From contig CM026562.1 of assembly GCA_015143295.1 (NCBI GenBank), positions 3,696,639-3,760,638 on the forward strand: DNA of 64,000 nt, in the 5' to 3' direction. Of this stretch, positions 46,132 through 56,838 are shown in pieces. Both the position numbers and the translations under genes were made by a program. The DNA is from Tetracentron sinense. Its lineage: Eukaryota > Streptophyta > Magnoliopsida > Trochodendrales > Trochodendraceae. The notes beneath the pieces are model-generated. The model saw nothing but the letters and a program-made list of their open reading frames with translations, searched no databases and was not told the origin of the DNA. Every line of letters starts with the position of its first letter. Position 1 is the stretch's first letter.

Positions 46132-49059
46132 TGTGAGCGCGGGTTTCGGGAAACCCTGGTTTGCATCTCACGGGATGAGTTAAGAGTCGCCACCTATTCA
46201 TTCGGAAGGGATAAGTCCCCGGGATTTGGATAAGGTCTTGGTCTGCGATCAGAGATCAGGGTAAGAGGTTCGGTTAAGTCCGGGGAAGGGGTTAGGCACC
46301 CCGGCACTTCCACTTTCCGTGGTTCCCTACTTGCTAGGGTTAAGCCAAATTAAACTCAGTTTTAATCAAATGTCTTAAGTATTTAAGATAATGCTAATCT
46401 AAGAAAGAGAAAACCCTAGACTAGGGTCGAACCCGAGTTGGGCTGCCTACGTACTCACATATGGGTGAGATCAGACCGAGCGTAGTTCTGGCACATGAGC
46501 CCGTGCCAAGGCTAGGGGTGTGTGTGTGTGCACCAAGGGTGGCTTATGGTCTAGCCGGAGGCTAGGGGTGGTTGACCGGGTTGGTCAAGTGCTTGGTATT
46601 GGGCCCGGTAGGCCTAAGGTAAGTCCGATAGACTAGGGTTGGGCCCGGTAGGCCAAGGGTGAAGCCCGGTAGGCTAGTTTGGGCCCGGTAGGCCGAGATT
46701 AGGCCCGGTAGGCCAAGGATGAGCCCGGTAGGCTTGGGTTTGGTCCGGTAGGCCAAGATTAGGCCCGGTAGGTCAAGGGTGAGCCCGGTAGGCTAGGATT
46801 TGGCCCGGTAGGCCAAGGGGTGAGGCCCGGTAGGCCCACGAGTGTTTTAACCAAAGGTTAGGATTGCTAACCGGGGGGCAAATTACACAAGTGAAAAACA
46901 AAGGTGATAGTCCGGCCCACTAAGCCCAAACAATATGGTGAGAGCGACAATCCGGCCCACTAGGCCAAAGCCAAATGGTGAGAGTGACAGTCCGGCCCAA
47001 TAGGCCTAAGCCAAATGGGTTCAGCAAAATTAAGGCATGACCAAAGATGCTTTTCAAGAGGAAATGCAAGGTGACACTATTGTACCAAAGCCCAATAGCC
47101 TATGATGAAAAATGGTATACGGGCTTTGGTCCAGTAGTGTGACCAAGTGAGTCACGCCCACCACAGGGACCACCAAACAAGTCCAAAAAATAACCACTGG
47201 CATCTAGGCCGAGTCCATGGAGGAGAAATATGGACTGCACTAAGACCCATTAAGGTAAGAGAAATGCTTAATGGGCTTTTGAACCAGTAGCATACTCTAA
47301 CCCGGAAAGTGGGGCTCAAAGGCCATGGGCCCTACATAAGGAATCACGCACTGGGGAGAGACCATTGGTATTCAGGTTCAAGACCAAAGAACCCAGTCAC
47401 TGATTTTCTCTATTTTGATACCAAATACCCCTCCCCAGCCGATCTTTACCTTCTATCAATTCTGAGCCAAAAAAATAAAATAAAATAAAATGGAACCAAG
47501 AAAGGGAAGAGATTACCTGTGCGGTTGAGGTTGCCGGCTCCAGTTGGGAACAAAAGAAAGGAAAGGATCTCTCCTCTCAATCAATACCAAATACACAGGA
47601 CATATTAATGGATTGCAACAAGTAAATAAGATAAAAGAAACAAAAAACAAAAAGAAGAACCCAACTGGAGACAGCCCTGGTGCGGCGGCGTTGTACCCGT
47701 TAGCTTGTGTGTGCGGGTGGGAGCGAAGGCCAACAGTGAGCTGGGATGATGTGGGTGATGTACTGCCAGAGCTAATAGCGAAGCTCGCCGGAGAGTGTGG
47801 TTCTACGGAGCAACAGGGAGTTGGTGATCTACTGGAGAGAAGACCGCTACTGTGTGCGAGGCCGACTGACCGGCTGGGAGACGAGAACGGAGCATGACTG
47901 TTGTGCTGCGTCTGGTGCTTGAAAATATTGGAGGGGGCTGCGGTTACACATGGTGGTGGTGTAGCTGCTCACTCTGGGCTACTACTAGGGATGGAAGGAG
48001 AATAAAGGTTGTTGTTAGAGGTTCGACCACACAAAAAAAAATAATCTGGAAATGGATGGCTAGACACAGATCGTGAGGTAAAGAGGGGCTACATGTGAGT
48101 GAGCTTATTGTGGATGAGTAAACCGGTAGTGGGTTTTACTATTGTTTATAGGTGGGGGCCTAAGAACGTGTGTGAGAGAGAAGAAAGTATGAGAGAAATA
48201 TGTAGATGGAGGGGGAAAACTATTTTATGTTGCCCGAACCAGATTATGAGGGAGAGATGGACTTTTGTGAGGAATAGAGAATGTGAGGGTAGAAGAGTGA
48301 ACTAAGAGAAGAGAGTTCTCTACCCTTTGGACCGCATACAGTGGAGGGTGATGGAGGTTTGAAAATCTTTTTTTTTTTTTTTTTTTTTCCCTGAACACAG
48401 TGGCTTCGTGTGGATTTTATAGGAGAAAGAGGATGGTTGGGAGATAGGATAAGGATGAGGGTGAGGTGGCCACGTGTGGGAGACCGAAGCAGGAGGGGCA
48501 GGCAGGACGCAGAGGAGCCAGGCCATGCAGTCTGTTCAGTCGTCCCTTTGATAGGGACGATGAACAGTACCCACTAAAGATTTTTTTTTTTTTTTTTTTT
48601 TTTTGTATTCGGTTGTTTGGGCTTGGTTATGTGAGTTGGGCCCAACCCCGCATATGGGCCCTGCCACATGGGGTTGGTGCCCAACCACACCCCTTCAAAA
48701 ATTATTATTATTATTTTTTTTTTGTTTTTTATTTATTAATCTTTTCTTTGGTAAAAAAAAAACTCTTTTTTTTTAAAAAATGTTTTTTTCCCCTTTTGGG
48801 CTAAACCACCACATGTGTGGGGAAAGCCAAAAGTGTTTTGTCTTGAAAAATTGAATTTTAAAAAGTAAAGTGGGTCCCACCTTGGGTTTGGCTTAGTGGG
48901 CCCATGCTTGGGCCCAAAAACAGGGTTTTATCCATCTTTAGAGTTTTGGACTTGAAAAGGGCCTTGAGCCCATGGGACTTTGCCTAGAGCTTGGGCTAGG
49001 GCTAGGCCAGAGTTAGACCTAGGTTTAGGTGAGCAGGGTGTAAAAATTGGGTGCTTACA
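46132..49059 (-). repeat. 5' LTR of element Z
   Basis: Near-identical partner of 34400-37327 at a constant offset of 11,732 bp. Its inverted TATAAAA box (48415-48421) is the promoter of the element's RNA. Confidence 0.95.
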
Positions 49060-49064
49060 CCTAT

Positions 49065-49119
49065 GTAGGCAGGTGCACCATGCACTCGCTTTGCGGGTGG
49101 TGAGATTTTACTGCCCACA
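49065..49119 (-). repeat. 5' LTR of element Y, distal 55 bp beyond Z
   Basis: GTAGGCAGGTGCACCATGCA ... CTGCCCACA continues the LTR interrupted at 34399 and matches 15781-15834. Confidence 0.85.
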
Positions 49120-49231
49120 AGCGGTTCAAAAAACAGCCTCTATATGCTTCCCTGACAAGAGCAATAACGGCGTTTTATGTACTTTTAGCGACGATTCTCA
49201 ACCACTGCTAAAAGTCTTTAATTTTGTATTG

Positions 49232-50053
49232 GCGAGAGCATCAAATTTTCATTTATGATAGGGTCGAGAGTGCCTCTAGAGCACCGTGATATATATATAT
49301 TTAACAAGAATTAAAAATTCTAATCACATCTAATATGGGTTAAAAGGGTTAATGTTGACTTCTTGGTGCGATTGAACTCACTCAATCGCAATTGACTGTG
49401 AACCCATCTCTTTGTGAAAGAAGCTAAAAGAAAAAAAGTTAAAACCAAATAAAGTGAAAAATAATCAAAAACATAAAAGTCTGTCACTGACAAATTCTGA
49501 AATGTGAAAAGGAAAATGTATGGTGAAAAGACTTATCGTTAAGTGTCAAATCCATTGGAAGAGTAAAAATATAATTTTTTTTCTATTAAATCCAGGTCTT
49601 TCATATTCCTCTTTGGTTTCGTCTTCTTCGTTGCGAAAATCACCATGGAAGATCAAGCTTTACTCCTTTTTTTTCTTTTTTAAAACCGCGGCTGTTTAGA
49701 ATGAAAAATCATGCTCCCAAGGTGAATACGCTCTCAAACCGGTTTGAGAGCGAGGTTTGAGAGCGGGAACCGATAGGATAGTGCACGGTTTGGGTTACTA
49801 AGCGAAGAATACACGACGAGATATAATAGGTAGTGGAGAATATGGGACTCTTGTGTTGCTTGTCAGAAGCAACACTTGGAAGGGATAACGCGTGGAAGAA
49901 AGGCTTTTGAAGGTTCATGCGTGATTTCCAGTGTATACCAGGGTATTTTTAGAAGAACAAATTGTTAGTCCGAAAAAACATTGAAAAGAGCTCTTTGAAG
50001 CGGCTTTAATATAATATAATGTTAGTTGATACATTGCTATCAATGCTCTTCCA

Positions 50054-50101
<48 letters not shown>

Positions 50102-50763
50102 CTCAATTGATAATCTTTTTTAGGGTTCTAGGGATAACTGGAAAAGGGGAATATGTTAAGGGAGGTTTAGCTATGAAAATAATAGAAGAGGGAATAAGTT
50201 GAAGATTTTGATACTATATTGGAGGCCTGTATATATTCAAACTAATTGGAGCGAATTAAAAAAAAATGATAAAAAACTTGAGATAGGTTCCTAGTGGCTT
50301 ATTAAGTTGCTGGTGCTAAAAACTGTGGTTGTAGTTCTATAGATTCTTCCCTGGATTTTCTATTTCAATATAGCTGGTAAGTAAAGAAAAAGAAGTTTAG
50401 TACTATGAATTTTGACGAACATTGGTAAAAAATGAGTCCCTTAGTTTGGAATCAGAAAAATAATGATACATCATATTGTTCCAATTCAGCAGGTTAAAAA
50501 AAGATCAAGTTTTTCAATTCGACAGGAAACATATTAAGCAATTATGGGGAAAATTGTGCAATTGGTTAAAACATGGCACATACTTAATTGTCGGATTATT
50601 GACTGTTGATTCTTTACTTATTTGTCATTGTGATTGATATTTTGTCTAGTTCCATTTCATGAAATATATTTACATTACTTTTATAGGAGAGCGTATTTTT
50701 AAAAAAATTTTAAATAAATTTTGCTCCTGTCATTCTAATATTTTAAGTGCCATCTGACTTTTG
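49232..50763. other. AT-rich sequence without recognisable gene
   Basis: Flank of CACTA element 2. No coding signal is seen. It contains a (TA)n microsatellite at 50058-50099 and ends in the Helitron 3' terminus at 50793. Confidence 0.5.
50058..50099. repeat. (TA)n microsatellite
   Basis: About 21 uninterrupted TA units. Confidence 0.95.
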
Positions 50764-50765
50764 GT

Positions 50766-50793
50766 TCCGTGCATCACACGAAGTGTTTACTAG
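50766..50793 (+). mobile_element. Helitron 3' terminus, decayed hairpin
   Basis: CCGTGCATCACACG followed by AAGTGTTTACTAG; same family as 4632-4658, with one stem mismatch. CTAG is at 50790-50793. The Helitron body lies to the left, interrupted by CACTA element 2 if it began near 4660. Confidence 0.6.
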
Positions 50794-51429
50794 TAGATAA
50801 AGAAAGATGAAAAGCGAGGCGTAAGAGATTAAAGGGAACAATAGGGAGATGCCACCACCCGAGAGAGAGAGAGAAGTGGGTCTCTGTGAGACACCCACCG
50901 AAACGTGAGAGAAAAGGTTAGAAGGGTGAGAGATGGAGATTATGGGATGTGGGTGGCGTGTATCAAGCATCATACACCCCCTAAGGTACATGAGATGGCT
51001 GGTGAGAGATGAGAGTAGATGAGGTGGTGAGTGAGAAACGAGGAGAAATGAGGCGAGGATAAGGATTAGAGAGAGGATAAGGATAAGGGGTTTGGTACAA
51101 GCCCAGACCATGATTTGGTATAAAATGGGTGTACCAAGTGATAGGTACACCCCCACTCACTTGATTAGGTGTAAGGTTGGCATGTTAAAAGGATGGTACA
51201 CCCTACTTAATAGAGTGTGAAATGGGGACATTGAGTTGGCATGCCATTCGTTTGGGTGTGGATCAGCTGTGTCGAGGTTAGTGTACCCCTACCCATTTAA
51301 TTGGGCGCACCACACATATGCCATGATTGCTACACCCATCAATTGGATAGGTATAACACAAGTACACCAAGATTGGTACATCTATTGATTAGGGCATGAA
51401 GCAGGCACACTGATATTGGTGCATCTCGA

Positions 51430-52118
51430 CCCATTTCAGCGTGACAATTTCGCTGCCTAAAACGCTATACATCACATTATCCGCAAATGTATTGTCTTTG
51501 CCTTTCCAATCTGCTTCAAGCATCTTTTTCAGCTTACTGGATTTCTGCTTCAATGCCCTTGTTGACCGAGGATGTCATTCACCCTCATTTGCCACAGATT
51601 GAAGTTTCATTTTTCTATCAAACTTCTCCATAGAATGTTGCCCAAAATTTTTCAAAGTCATTGAAAATATGTCTGGAGCTTTGATACCAATAGTTGGGAG
51701 ATACTAATAGAACTGATCTGACATAAAAGGTAAATAAACACAACAAAGACATAAAGAGAATACAAGAGAATTTACGTGGTTCGGAAAATAACTTGCCTAC
51801 GTCCACGGACCAAGATCCGATTACTTCTTTCCTTTTATAGAAACTTTGAGAACTAGTTCAAAAAACACTTTCTCTTCTCAGATTAATTCTCAACTCAAGC
51901 CCAGAGACCCTTGTACACCCCTCTCAAGTTACGTTCTCAATGAACCCGAAGAATAATCCCTATCTTCTTCCCTCAAAATTTTCTCTAACCTTTCTCCAAG
52001 ACCTAGAGTTCTTATTCTATTCCTTTACATTGAAACCCTAGACCTATAATCACATATGTAAGCCTAAAACAGAGTCCTAGAAAAATAAGAAGTCCTAATT
52101 TGAGCCACATGCTCAACA
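51430..52118 (-). mobile_element. Ty1/copia retrotransposon remnant: LTR, primer site and start of the interior
   Basis: The minus strand has an LTR starting TGTTGAGCATGTGGCTC (52118) and ending near 51692, about 427 bp, containing the TTTACGTGGTTCGG word common in plant copia LTRs. It is followed by TTGGTATCAAAGCTCC (51676-51691), which matches the initiator tRNA-Met primer site apart from one base. A degraded reading (KNFGQHSMEKFD.KMKLQSV) follows, then unrelated sequence. Most of the element and the second LTR are missing. Confidence 0.7.
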
Positions 52119-54060
52119 GTTCGAGCCTGATACGCTATCTTGAGTTTGGGTTGAAAGAGCTGAGTTGTGCTCTCGTCCCGACTTAGACTGAATGCAGCGC
52201 TAGTGGCGATGCTCAATCTAATCCATCAACCCATCCAATATTTTCAAGTGTTGGCTTCACATATCCTATCCTTGAGGTGTCAACTGTCAATGGACCGGGA
52301 TGGGCCCACTTAGTTTTAATCAAGATGGGTTAGGTCGGGTTGGTTATAATCAAACCAACTCGACCCAGGTGAAAGCTATCTATCGATTCTAGAAAAAGGG
52401 TGGTTCCGTGTGCTTTTAAGTAAACAAGCCTATTGGTTGGGTACTAGACTTCGCAGGGGTGTATAAGGGTCGAACAGTCCTTTAGTCAGGCCCTTTTGGA
52501 GTGATTGAGTGAGTTTAACCTTATTACACCTTAACGGTAACCTTAGGTTTGATTGTATGTGTTTAGGTGTTATTTTACCTCCTTAATCCAAAAAAACGGT
52601 AAACATGCCCTATTCAGCAGGGCCAACCTAGTTGGAAGTATAAGATAACAGCCCAAGTCCACCAAACTATATAATTGGGTCGGCCCATAGACCAACCCGG
52701 CCTTTTGAAATCCTTATCCTACTCTTCTCTCCCCCGAATATATGCCAATCAGTACAAAGCAAACCCAATTCAAACCAGCCTAGTTTGGGGGAGTCTGCCA
52801 TACGAAGCAAACAGTCAAAACGAAAGCACGACTCAACCCGTTGCTACCACTAGCTACGTAAACACATTGATTTGAAATGATCCACATAAAGTGTTTTCCA
52901 AAGAAATCAAAGAAGAGTTCAAAACAACTCGAAACTTAGAAGGTTGAAATGCTGAATTACGTGGGGACTTTTATGATGCTGACAACTGAGACCAGGGACT
53001 TTTATGATGCGAATATCAGAAAGGGAAAATGTGATGTTTTCCAATCTTTCAAGTATCAAGGGGACAGAAAAAATTATATCATGTTTTAACAATGTTTTAT
53101 ACATTAATTGCCTATCTAACATGTAACCCTACTCCCTTATTCAGGCTTTGAACCAACAAGACAAATAGCTAATCTCATACATATGATAGTTGGGTTAGGT
53201 TCAATTTATAGTAAGGGTGTTGGTGAAATTATCACCATATACACCGCAATTCTTCCTGTTAAATTGTTTGATTAATACGGTTAAATTAAAAAAAAGAAAA
53301 TGCATTGCAACCTATAAAAAGATTATGAAAAAAATACTATTTCTATTACATATACACACAATAACCTCTCTTAGATTAAAAAAAAAATGGTAATACATTA
53401 TATATACAAGTCTTAGCATTATGGTATTATAAGTATTTATCTACTATATTATATGTAATATTATATATTGTAAGCCATATAAAATGGATGATCAAGTTCG
53501 ATTATGTGCTTCCAAGCCCAACCCTCAAATAAGAGGGCATTTTAAAATTAGGTCTGGCTTGGACTAGGGCCTTGAGAGAAAAAAAAAAAAAAAACCCCTC
53601 TATTTTGCGGGTTTTGAAGGGTTGGATAGGCGGAGCCCCTCATCAACGGGCCAGGTTCACAAGCCCACTCACCAGGTTAAGAATAACCTCTAGAAGTACA
53701 TAAACTCTTTCCCCTCTTTTCTCTATTTTCTTTAGGAGAATATTACTTTTGAATTCCATGAGCCTCCACAAGCAGCCACGTGTCCCAACTGTCACATGCA
53801 CCTTTTAATACCCATAAATTATGATTACGATTCACTCATCCTAACCTTGGTTTTTAAAAGAAAAAAAACGTAAAAAATATTAATTTAACTTAACTACATT
53901 TGAGATCGGAGCAAGGGACATATAGCGGGCCGTAGGCACGTAAGCTAGCGGAACGCGCAAAGTATCATAATATCACGACCCTTTCTTGGAAAATCACTAT
54001 TGTCTACGATGCGCTATGGAGGATACGGGTCAAACACGCAATATACTGAGACTAAGCATT
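52119..54060. other. Upstream region of the receptor kinase gene, no gene seen
   Basis: AT-rich with degenerate remnants. 53510-53690 has GGGCC/AAGCCC-rich sequence resembling the subterminal regions of hAT elements, but no ends or duplication were found. Confidence 0.45.
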
Positions 54061-54067
54061 GGAGAAA

Positions 54068-54131
54068 GGCCTCGGATTGTCTCCGGCGAGGCCTCGGATT
54101 GTCTCCGGCGAGGCGGATTGTCTCTGGCGAA
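54068..54131. repeat. 22-bp direct repeat, three copies, in the kinase gene promoter region
   Basis: GGCCTCGGATTGTCTCCGGCGA twice in tandem, then a shortened copy GGCGGATTGTCTCTGGCGA, 150-215 bp upstream of the ATG. Confidence 0.9.
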
Positions 54132-54219
54132 GCCTCGTAGAGGTTTCTGTCAGCAACTCTGACAGTCGACACACAAGACTTTTAGGGCTTAGAGCACTGA
54201 AAGTCTCTCGCTTTTCAGT

Positions 54220-54226
54220 TATAAAC
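54220..54226 (+). promoter_or_regulatory. Possible TATA box of the receptor kinase gene
   Basis: TATAAAC, 57-63 bases upstream of the ATG, which would give a leader of about 30 bases. Position and context are plausible; no other evidence. Confidence 0.35.
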
Positions 54227-54282
54227 TCTTGAGCTCATTTCCTTGAATATGTAAGTTGTAGCATTTCAAATTTGCTCTTCCA

Positions 54283-56685
54283 ATGGCTTCTGATCTTCCA
54301 CCTCTCTTTTCCTTCTTGATGTTTCTTCCACTACTGCCTTTTTCTGTCGCTCAAACTTATAGTAATGTAAGCTTGAATTCGTTTCTCTCCACCCTCGACG
54401 ACAACTCTTCATGGCTTTCGCCTTCCGGTGAATTCGCCATCGGATTTCATCGTCTTGAGAATCAAGATCTTTTCTTGCTTGCCATCTGGTTTGACAAGAT
54501 ACCTCAAAAAACTGTAGTTTGGTATGCAAATGGAGATAATCCTGCGCCTAGAGGATCAAAAATTGAGTTTAATGGCCGTCTTCTTCTCAAGGACCCTCAA
54601 GGCAATGAGATCTGGAAGGCTTCATCGATCGGCAATGATCAAGCTTCCTATGCTGCCATGCTAGACACTGGGAACTTTGTTATTGCAAGTAGAGATTCTG
54701 GGTACCTGTGGGAGAGCTTCAATAATCCTACGGACACCATCTTGCCGACTCAGATATTGGAAGTGGGTGGCATGCTATCTTCTCGGCAAAAGGAGACCAA
54801 CTACTCTAAAGGGAGGTTCCAACTTCGAATGCTACCTGATGGCAATCTTGTACTTAATCCCATCGCCCTGCCGACAGAATTTGCTTATGATGCTTATTAT
54901 ATCAGTAACACTTTGGAGGCTGATAAAATGGATTCCGGTTATCGGGTGGTCTTTAATGAATCGGGATATCTGTATATTCTGCGAAGGAACGGAAACATAT
55001 TCAACCTCACTTCGGGGAACATAGTCCCAATCAGAGATTTCTACTATAGAGCAACACTCGATTTTGATGGAGTTTTCACACAATATTCTTACCCGAGGAC
55101 TACAAATGGCAATGAAAGCTGGTCTATTGTGTGGTCCATACCTGATGACATTTGTGTTAATATTGGTGGAGGATTGGGCAGTGGCGCTTGTGGGTTTAAC
55201 AGCTTCTGCGTACTCAGTCCGGAACAGAGGCCTACTTGTCAATGCCCACCAGATTATTCCCTTTTGGATCCAAATAACAAATTCAGCGGTTGCAAACCCA
55301 ATTTCATGCAAGGATGCGACGAAGATGAACCAGGTTCCCCAGAGGATTTATTTGAGTTCCAAGTGTTGGAAGGCACAAATTGGCCAACATCCGATTATGA
55401 AAGGTTGGAACCTTATACTGAAGAGGACTGCAAAAAATCTTGCTTGCATGATTGTTATTGTGCTGTTGCCGTCTTTGGAGGGCGTATCTGTTGGAAGAAG
55501 AAGTTACCACTGTCGAACGGGAAATGGAGCATCACTGACACTGGGACAATGTCTCTCATCAAAATAAGGAAAGCTAATCGTCCTCCAGTTTCAAACACAA
55601 AGAAGAAAGATCAGGGCACGCTATCAGTGCTTTTAGGTAGCTCTGTGTTTTTCAACTTCTTATTGCTAGCTGCAATTTCTCTGGTGATATTCTTCACGTA
55701 CAAGAGGAAAATGATTAGAAGAGATTGCAAAGTTACAGGTGCTTCAGAAATAAATCTGTGTCCTTTTACTTACAAAGAACTTGAAGAAGCTACAGATGGG
55801 TTCAAGGAAGAACTGGGGAGGGGCTCTTTTGGTATTGTTTACAAAGGGGTAATGGAGATGGGATCTTGTAACTTTGTCGCAGTCAAGAAACTAGACAGGG
55901 TTCAAGAAAGCGAGAAGGAATTCAAAACTGAAGTGAGCGTGATTGGCCAGACCCATCACAAAAATCTGGTCCGTTTGCTTGGGTTCTGTGATGAGGGACA
56001 ACATCGACTTCTTGTATACGAGTTCATGAACAATGGCGATTTGGGAAAGTTCCTTTTCGGAATATTAAGGCCAGATTGGAACCTACGAACTAAAATTGCA
56101 TTTGGTATTGCAAGAGGACTCCTGTATTTACACGAAGAGTGCAGCTCGCAGATCATCCATTGTGATATAAAGCCTCAAAACATACTTCTAGATGATTATT
56201 TTACACCAAAGATTTCCGACTTTGGATTGGCAAAGCTTTTGTTGAGCGATCAGAGCCGAACTCGTACAGCAATTAGAGGAACCAAAGGGTATGTTGCAGC
56301 TGAATGGTTCAGGAACATGGCGATCACTACAAAGGTGGATGTGTACAGTTTCGGCGTCGTGCTACTAGAGATCATTTGTTGTAGAAAGAGCGTTGCCCTA
56401 AAGACGGATGGTGAAGAGAGAGCTATTCTAACAGATTGGGCTTACGATTGCTATGGCGAAGGGAAACTTGATGCTCTGGTTGAGAATGACCCAGACGCAA
56501 TGAGTGACATGGGGAGGGTGGAAAGGCTAGTGAAGGTTGCAATTTGGTGTATTCAAGAAGAGCCGTCACTCCGGCCTACCATGAAGAAAGTCACGCTGAT
56601 GCTAGAAGGAATTGTCGAAGTTCCTATGCCCCCATGTCCGTGTCCCTTTAGTTATGTTAGTTCCATCATTAATGTGCCTGAGTAA
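54283..56685 (+). CDS. G-type lectin S-receptor-like Ser/Thr protein kinase (LECRK/RLK1 type)
   Basis: 800 residues, one exon, as usual in this subfamily. Signal peptide 1-24 (hydrophobic, ending SVAQ). B-type (mannose-binding-like) lectin domain about 30-155 with WYANGDNPAPRGSKIEFNG and LLDTGNFV-type motifs (here MLDTGNFVIA). EGF-like cysteine cluster near 305-345 (GACGFNSFC...CQCPP). PAN/apple-like region about 345-425. One membrane helix about 447-470. Kinase domain from about 505: glycine loop GRGSFGIVYKG (about 511), ATP lysine K535 (VAVKKL), catalytic loop HCDIKPQN with D628 (non-RD: Cys before Asp), DFG with D646, and [11 protein letters not shown]. All catalytic residues are present and the frame is intact, so it is probably functional at the plasma membrane in defence or stress signalling, as known for the family; its ligand is unknown. 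A truncated inverted copy lies at 4812-5543 and a Helitron ends 154 bp behind the stop. Confidence 0.96.
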   Translation: MASDLPPLFSFLMFLPLLPFSVAQTYSNVSLNSFLSTLDDNSSWLSPSGEFAIGFHRLENQDLFLLAIWFDKIPQKTVVWYANGDNPAPRGSKIEFNGRLLLKDPQGNEIWKASSIGNDQASYAAMLDTGNFVIASRDSGYLWESFNNPTDTILPTQILEVGGMLSSRQKETNYSKGRFQLRMLPDGNLVLNPIALPTEFAYDAYYISNTLEADKMDSGYRVVFNESGYLYILRRNGNIFNLTSGNIVPIRDFYYRATLDFDGVFTQYSYPRTTNGNESWSIVWSIPDDICVNIGGGLGSGACGFNSFCVLSPEQRPTCQCPPDYSLLDPNNKFSGCKPNFMQGCDEDEPGSPEDLFEFQVLEGTNWPTSDYERLEPYTEEDCKKSCLHDCYCAVAVFGGRICWKKKLPLSNGKWSITDTGTMSLIKIRKANRPPVSNTKKKDQGTLSVLLGSSVFFNFLLLAAISLVIFFTYKRKMIRRDCKVTGASEINLCPFTYKELEEATDGFKEELGRGSFGIVYKGVMEMGSCNFVAVKKLDRVQESEKEFKTEVSVIGQTHHKNLVRLLGFCDEGQHRLLVYEFMNNGDLGKFLFGILRPDWNLRTKIAFGIARGLLYLHEECSSQIIHCDIKPQNILLDDYFTPKISDFGLAKLLLSDQSRTRTAIRGTKGYVAAEWFRNMAITTKVDVYSFGVVLLEIICCRKSVALKTDGEERAILTDWAYDCYGEGKLDALVENDPDAMSDMGRVERLVKVAIWCIQEEPSLRPTMKKVTLMLEGIVEVPMPPCPCPFSYVSSIINVPE

Positions 56686-56838
56686 TTTACTATAGTTGTA
56701 TAAATTTCTTTACAAATCAGTTGATGTTTAGCAGCCAAGACTGCTTGTCCATATTTTAAAGTGTGTTTGGTTCACTGATGAATTTGAATTCTAAATATAA
56801 TATCAGAGATTTCAGCAATAGCTTTATATAAGATAGAA

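Larger units (their letters stand above)
34400..49059 (-). mobile_element. Non-autonomous LTR retrotransposon 'Z' (14,660 bp), very young
   Basis: Two LTRs of exactly 2,928 bp (34400-37327, 46132-49059), TG...CA ends and a perfect 5-bp duplication CCTAT. On the minus strand it runs: 5' LTR (ending GCTCACA), primer-binding site, DUF7745-like protein remnant, gag-like ORF, a non-coding stretch, 64-bp and 123-bp tandem repeats, polypurine tract, 3' LTR (starting TGTAAGCACCC). The polypurine tract and gag zinc motif are of the Tat/Ogre type. No protease, RT, RNase H or integrase motif was found in the 8.8-kb interior, so mobilisation must have been in trans. Confidence 0.95.
14528..49119 (-). mobile_element. 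Ty3/gypsy Tat-type retrotransposon 'Y', containing three later insertions
   Basis: Two LTR copies (14529-15834; 33118-34399 plus 49065-49119) bracket a minus-strand gag-pol whose order and motifs (gag, protease, RT, RNase H, integrase, long 3' non-coding region) are those of the Tat/Ogre branch. The flanking target duplication is AGCG (14524-14527 and 49120-49123; a fifth base differs, C/G). Its interior is interrupted by a solo LTR (18554-21808), a hAT element (25051-29068) and, within its 5' LTR, retrotransposon Z (34400-49059). The coding parts have stops and frameshifts, and no primer-binding site is seen next to the 5' LTR because gag sequence directly abuts it; the copy is inactive. Confidence 0.85.
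6704..49231 (+). mobile_element. CACTA element 2 (autonomous-type remnant, enlarged by nested insertions)
   Basis: The left end CACTACAAAACTAAAGGCTT (6704) pairs with a right end whose inverse is CAATACAAAATTAAAGACTT (49231 leftward): 17 of 20 terminal positions agree, and both ends are followed by TTAG(T/C)(G/A)GTGG-like sequence and short ACGGCGTTT subterminal motifs. The right CACTA has decayed to CAATA. The flanks are GTG (6701-6703) and GCG (49232-49234), so the expected 3-bp duplication is imperfect; both flanks share GCGAGAG within a short repeat. Inside are a Tnp2 transposase remnant, a 179-bp tandem repeat and, from about 14528 to 49119, a gypsy element with its own insertions. Without insertions the element would be about 7.9 kb. 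Confidence 0.75.

Noticed and set aside
53510..53690. Second hAT element upstream of the kinase gene
   Set aside because: Only GC-rich GGGCC/AAGCCC words resemble hAT subterminal sequence; no terminal repeats or 8-bp duplication were found.
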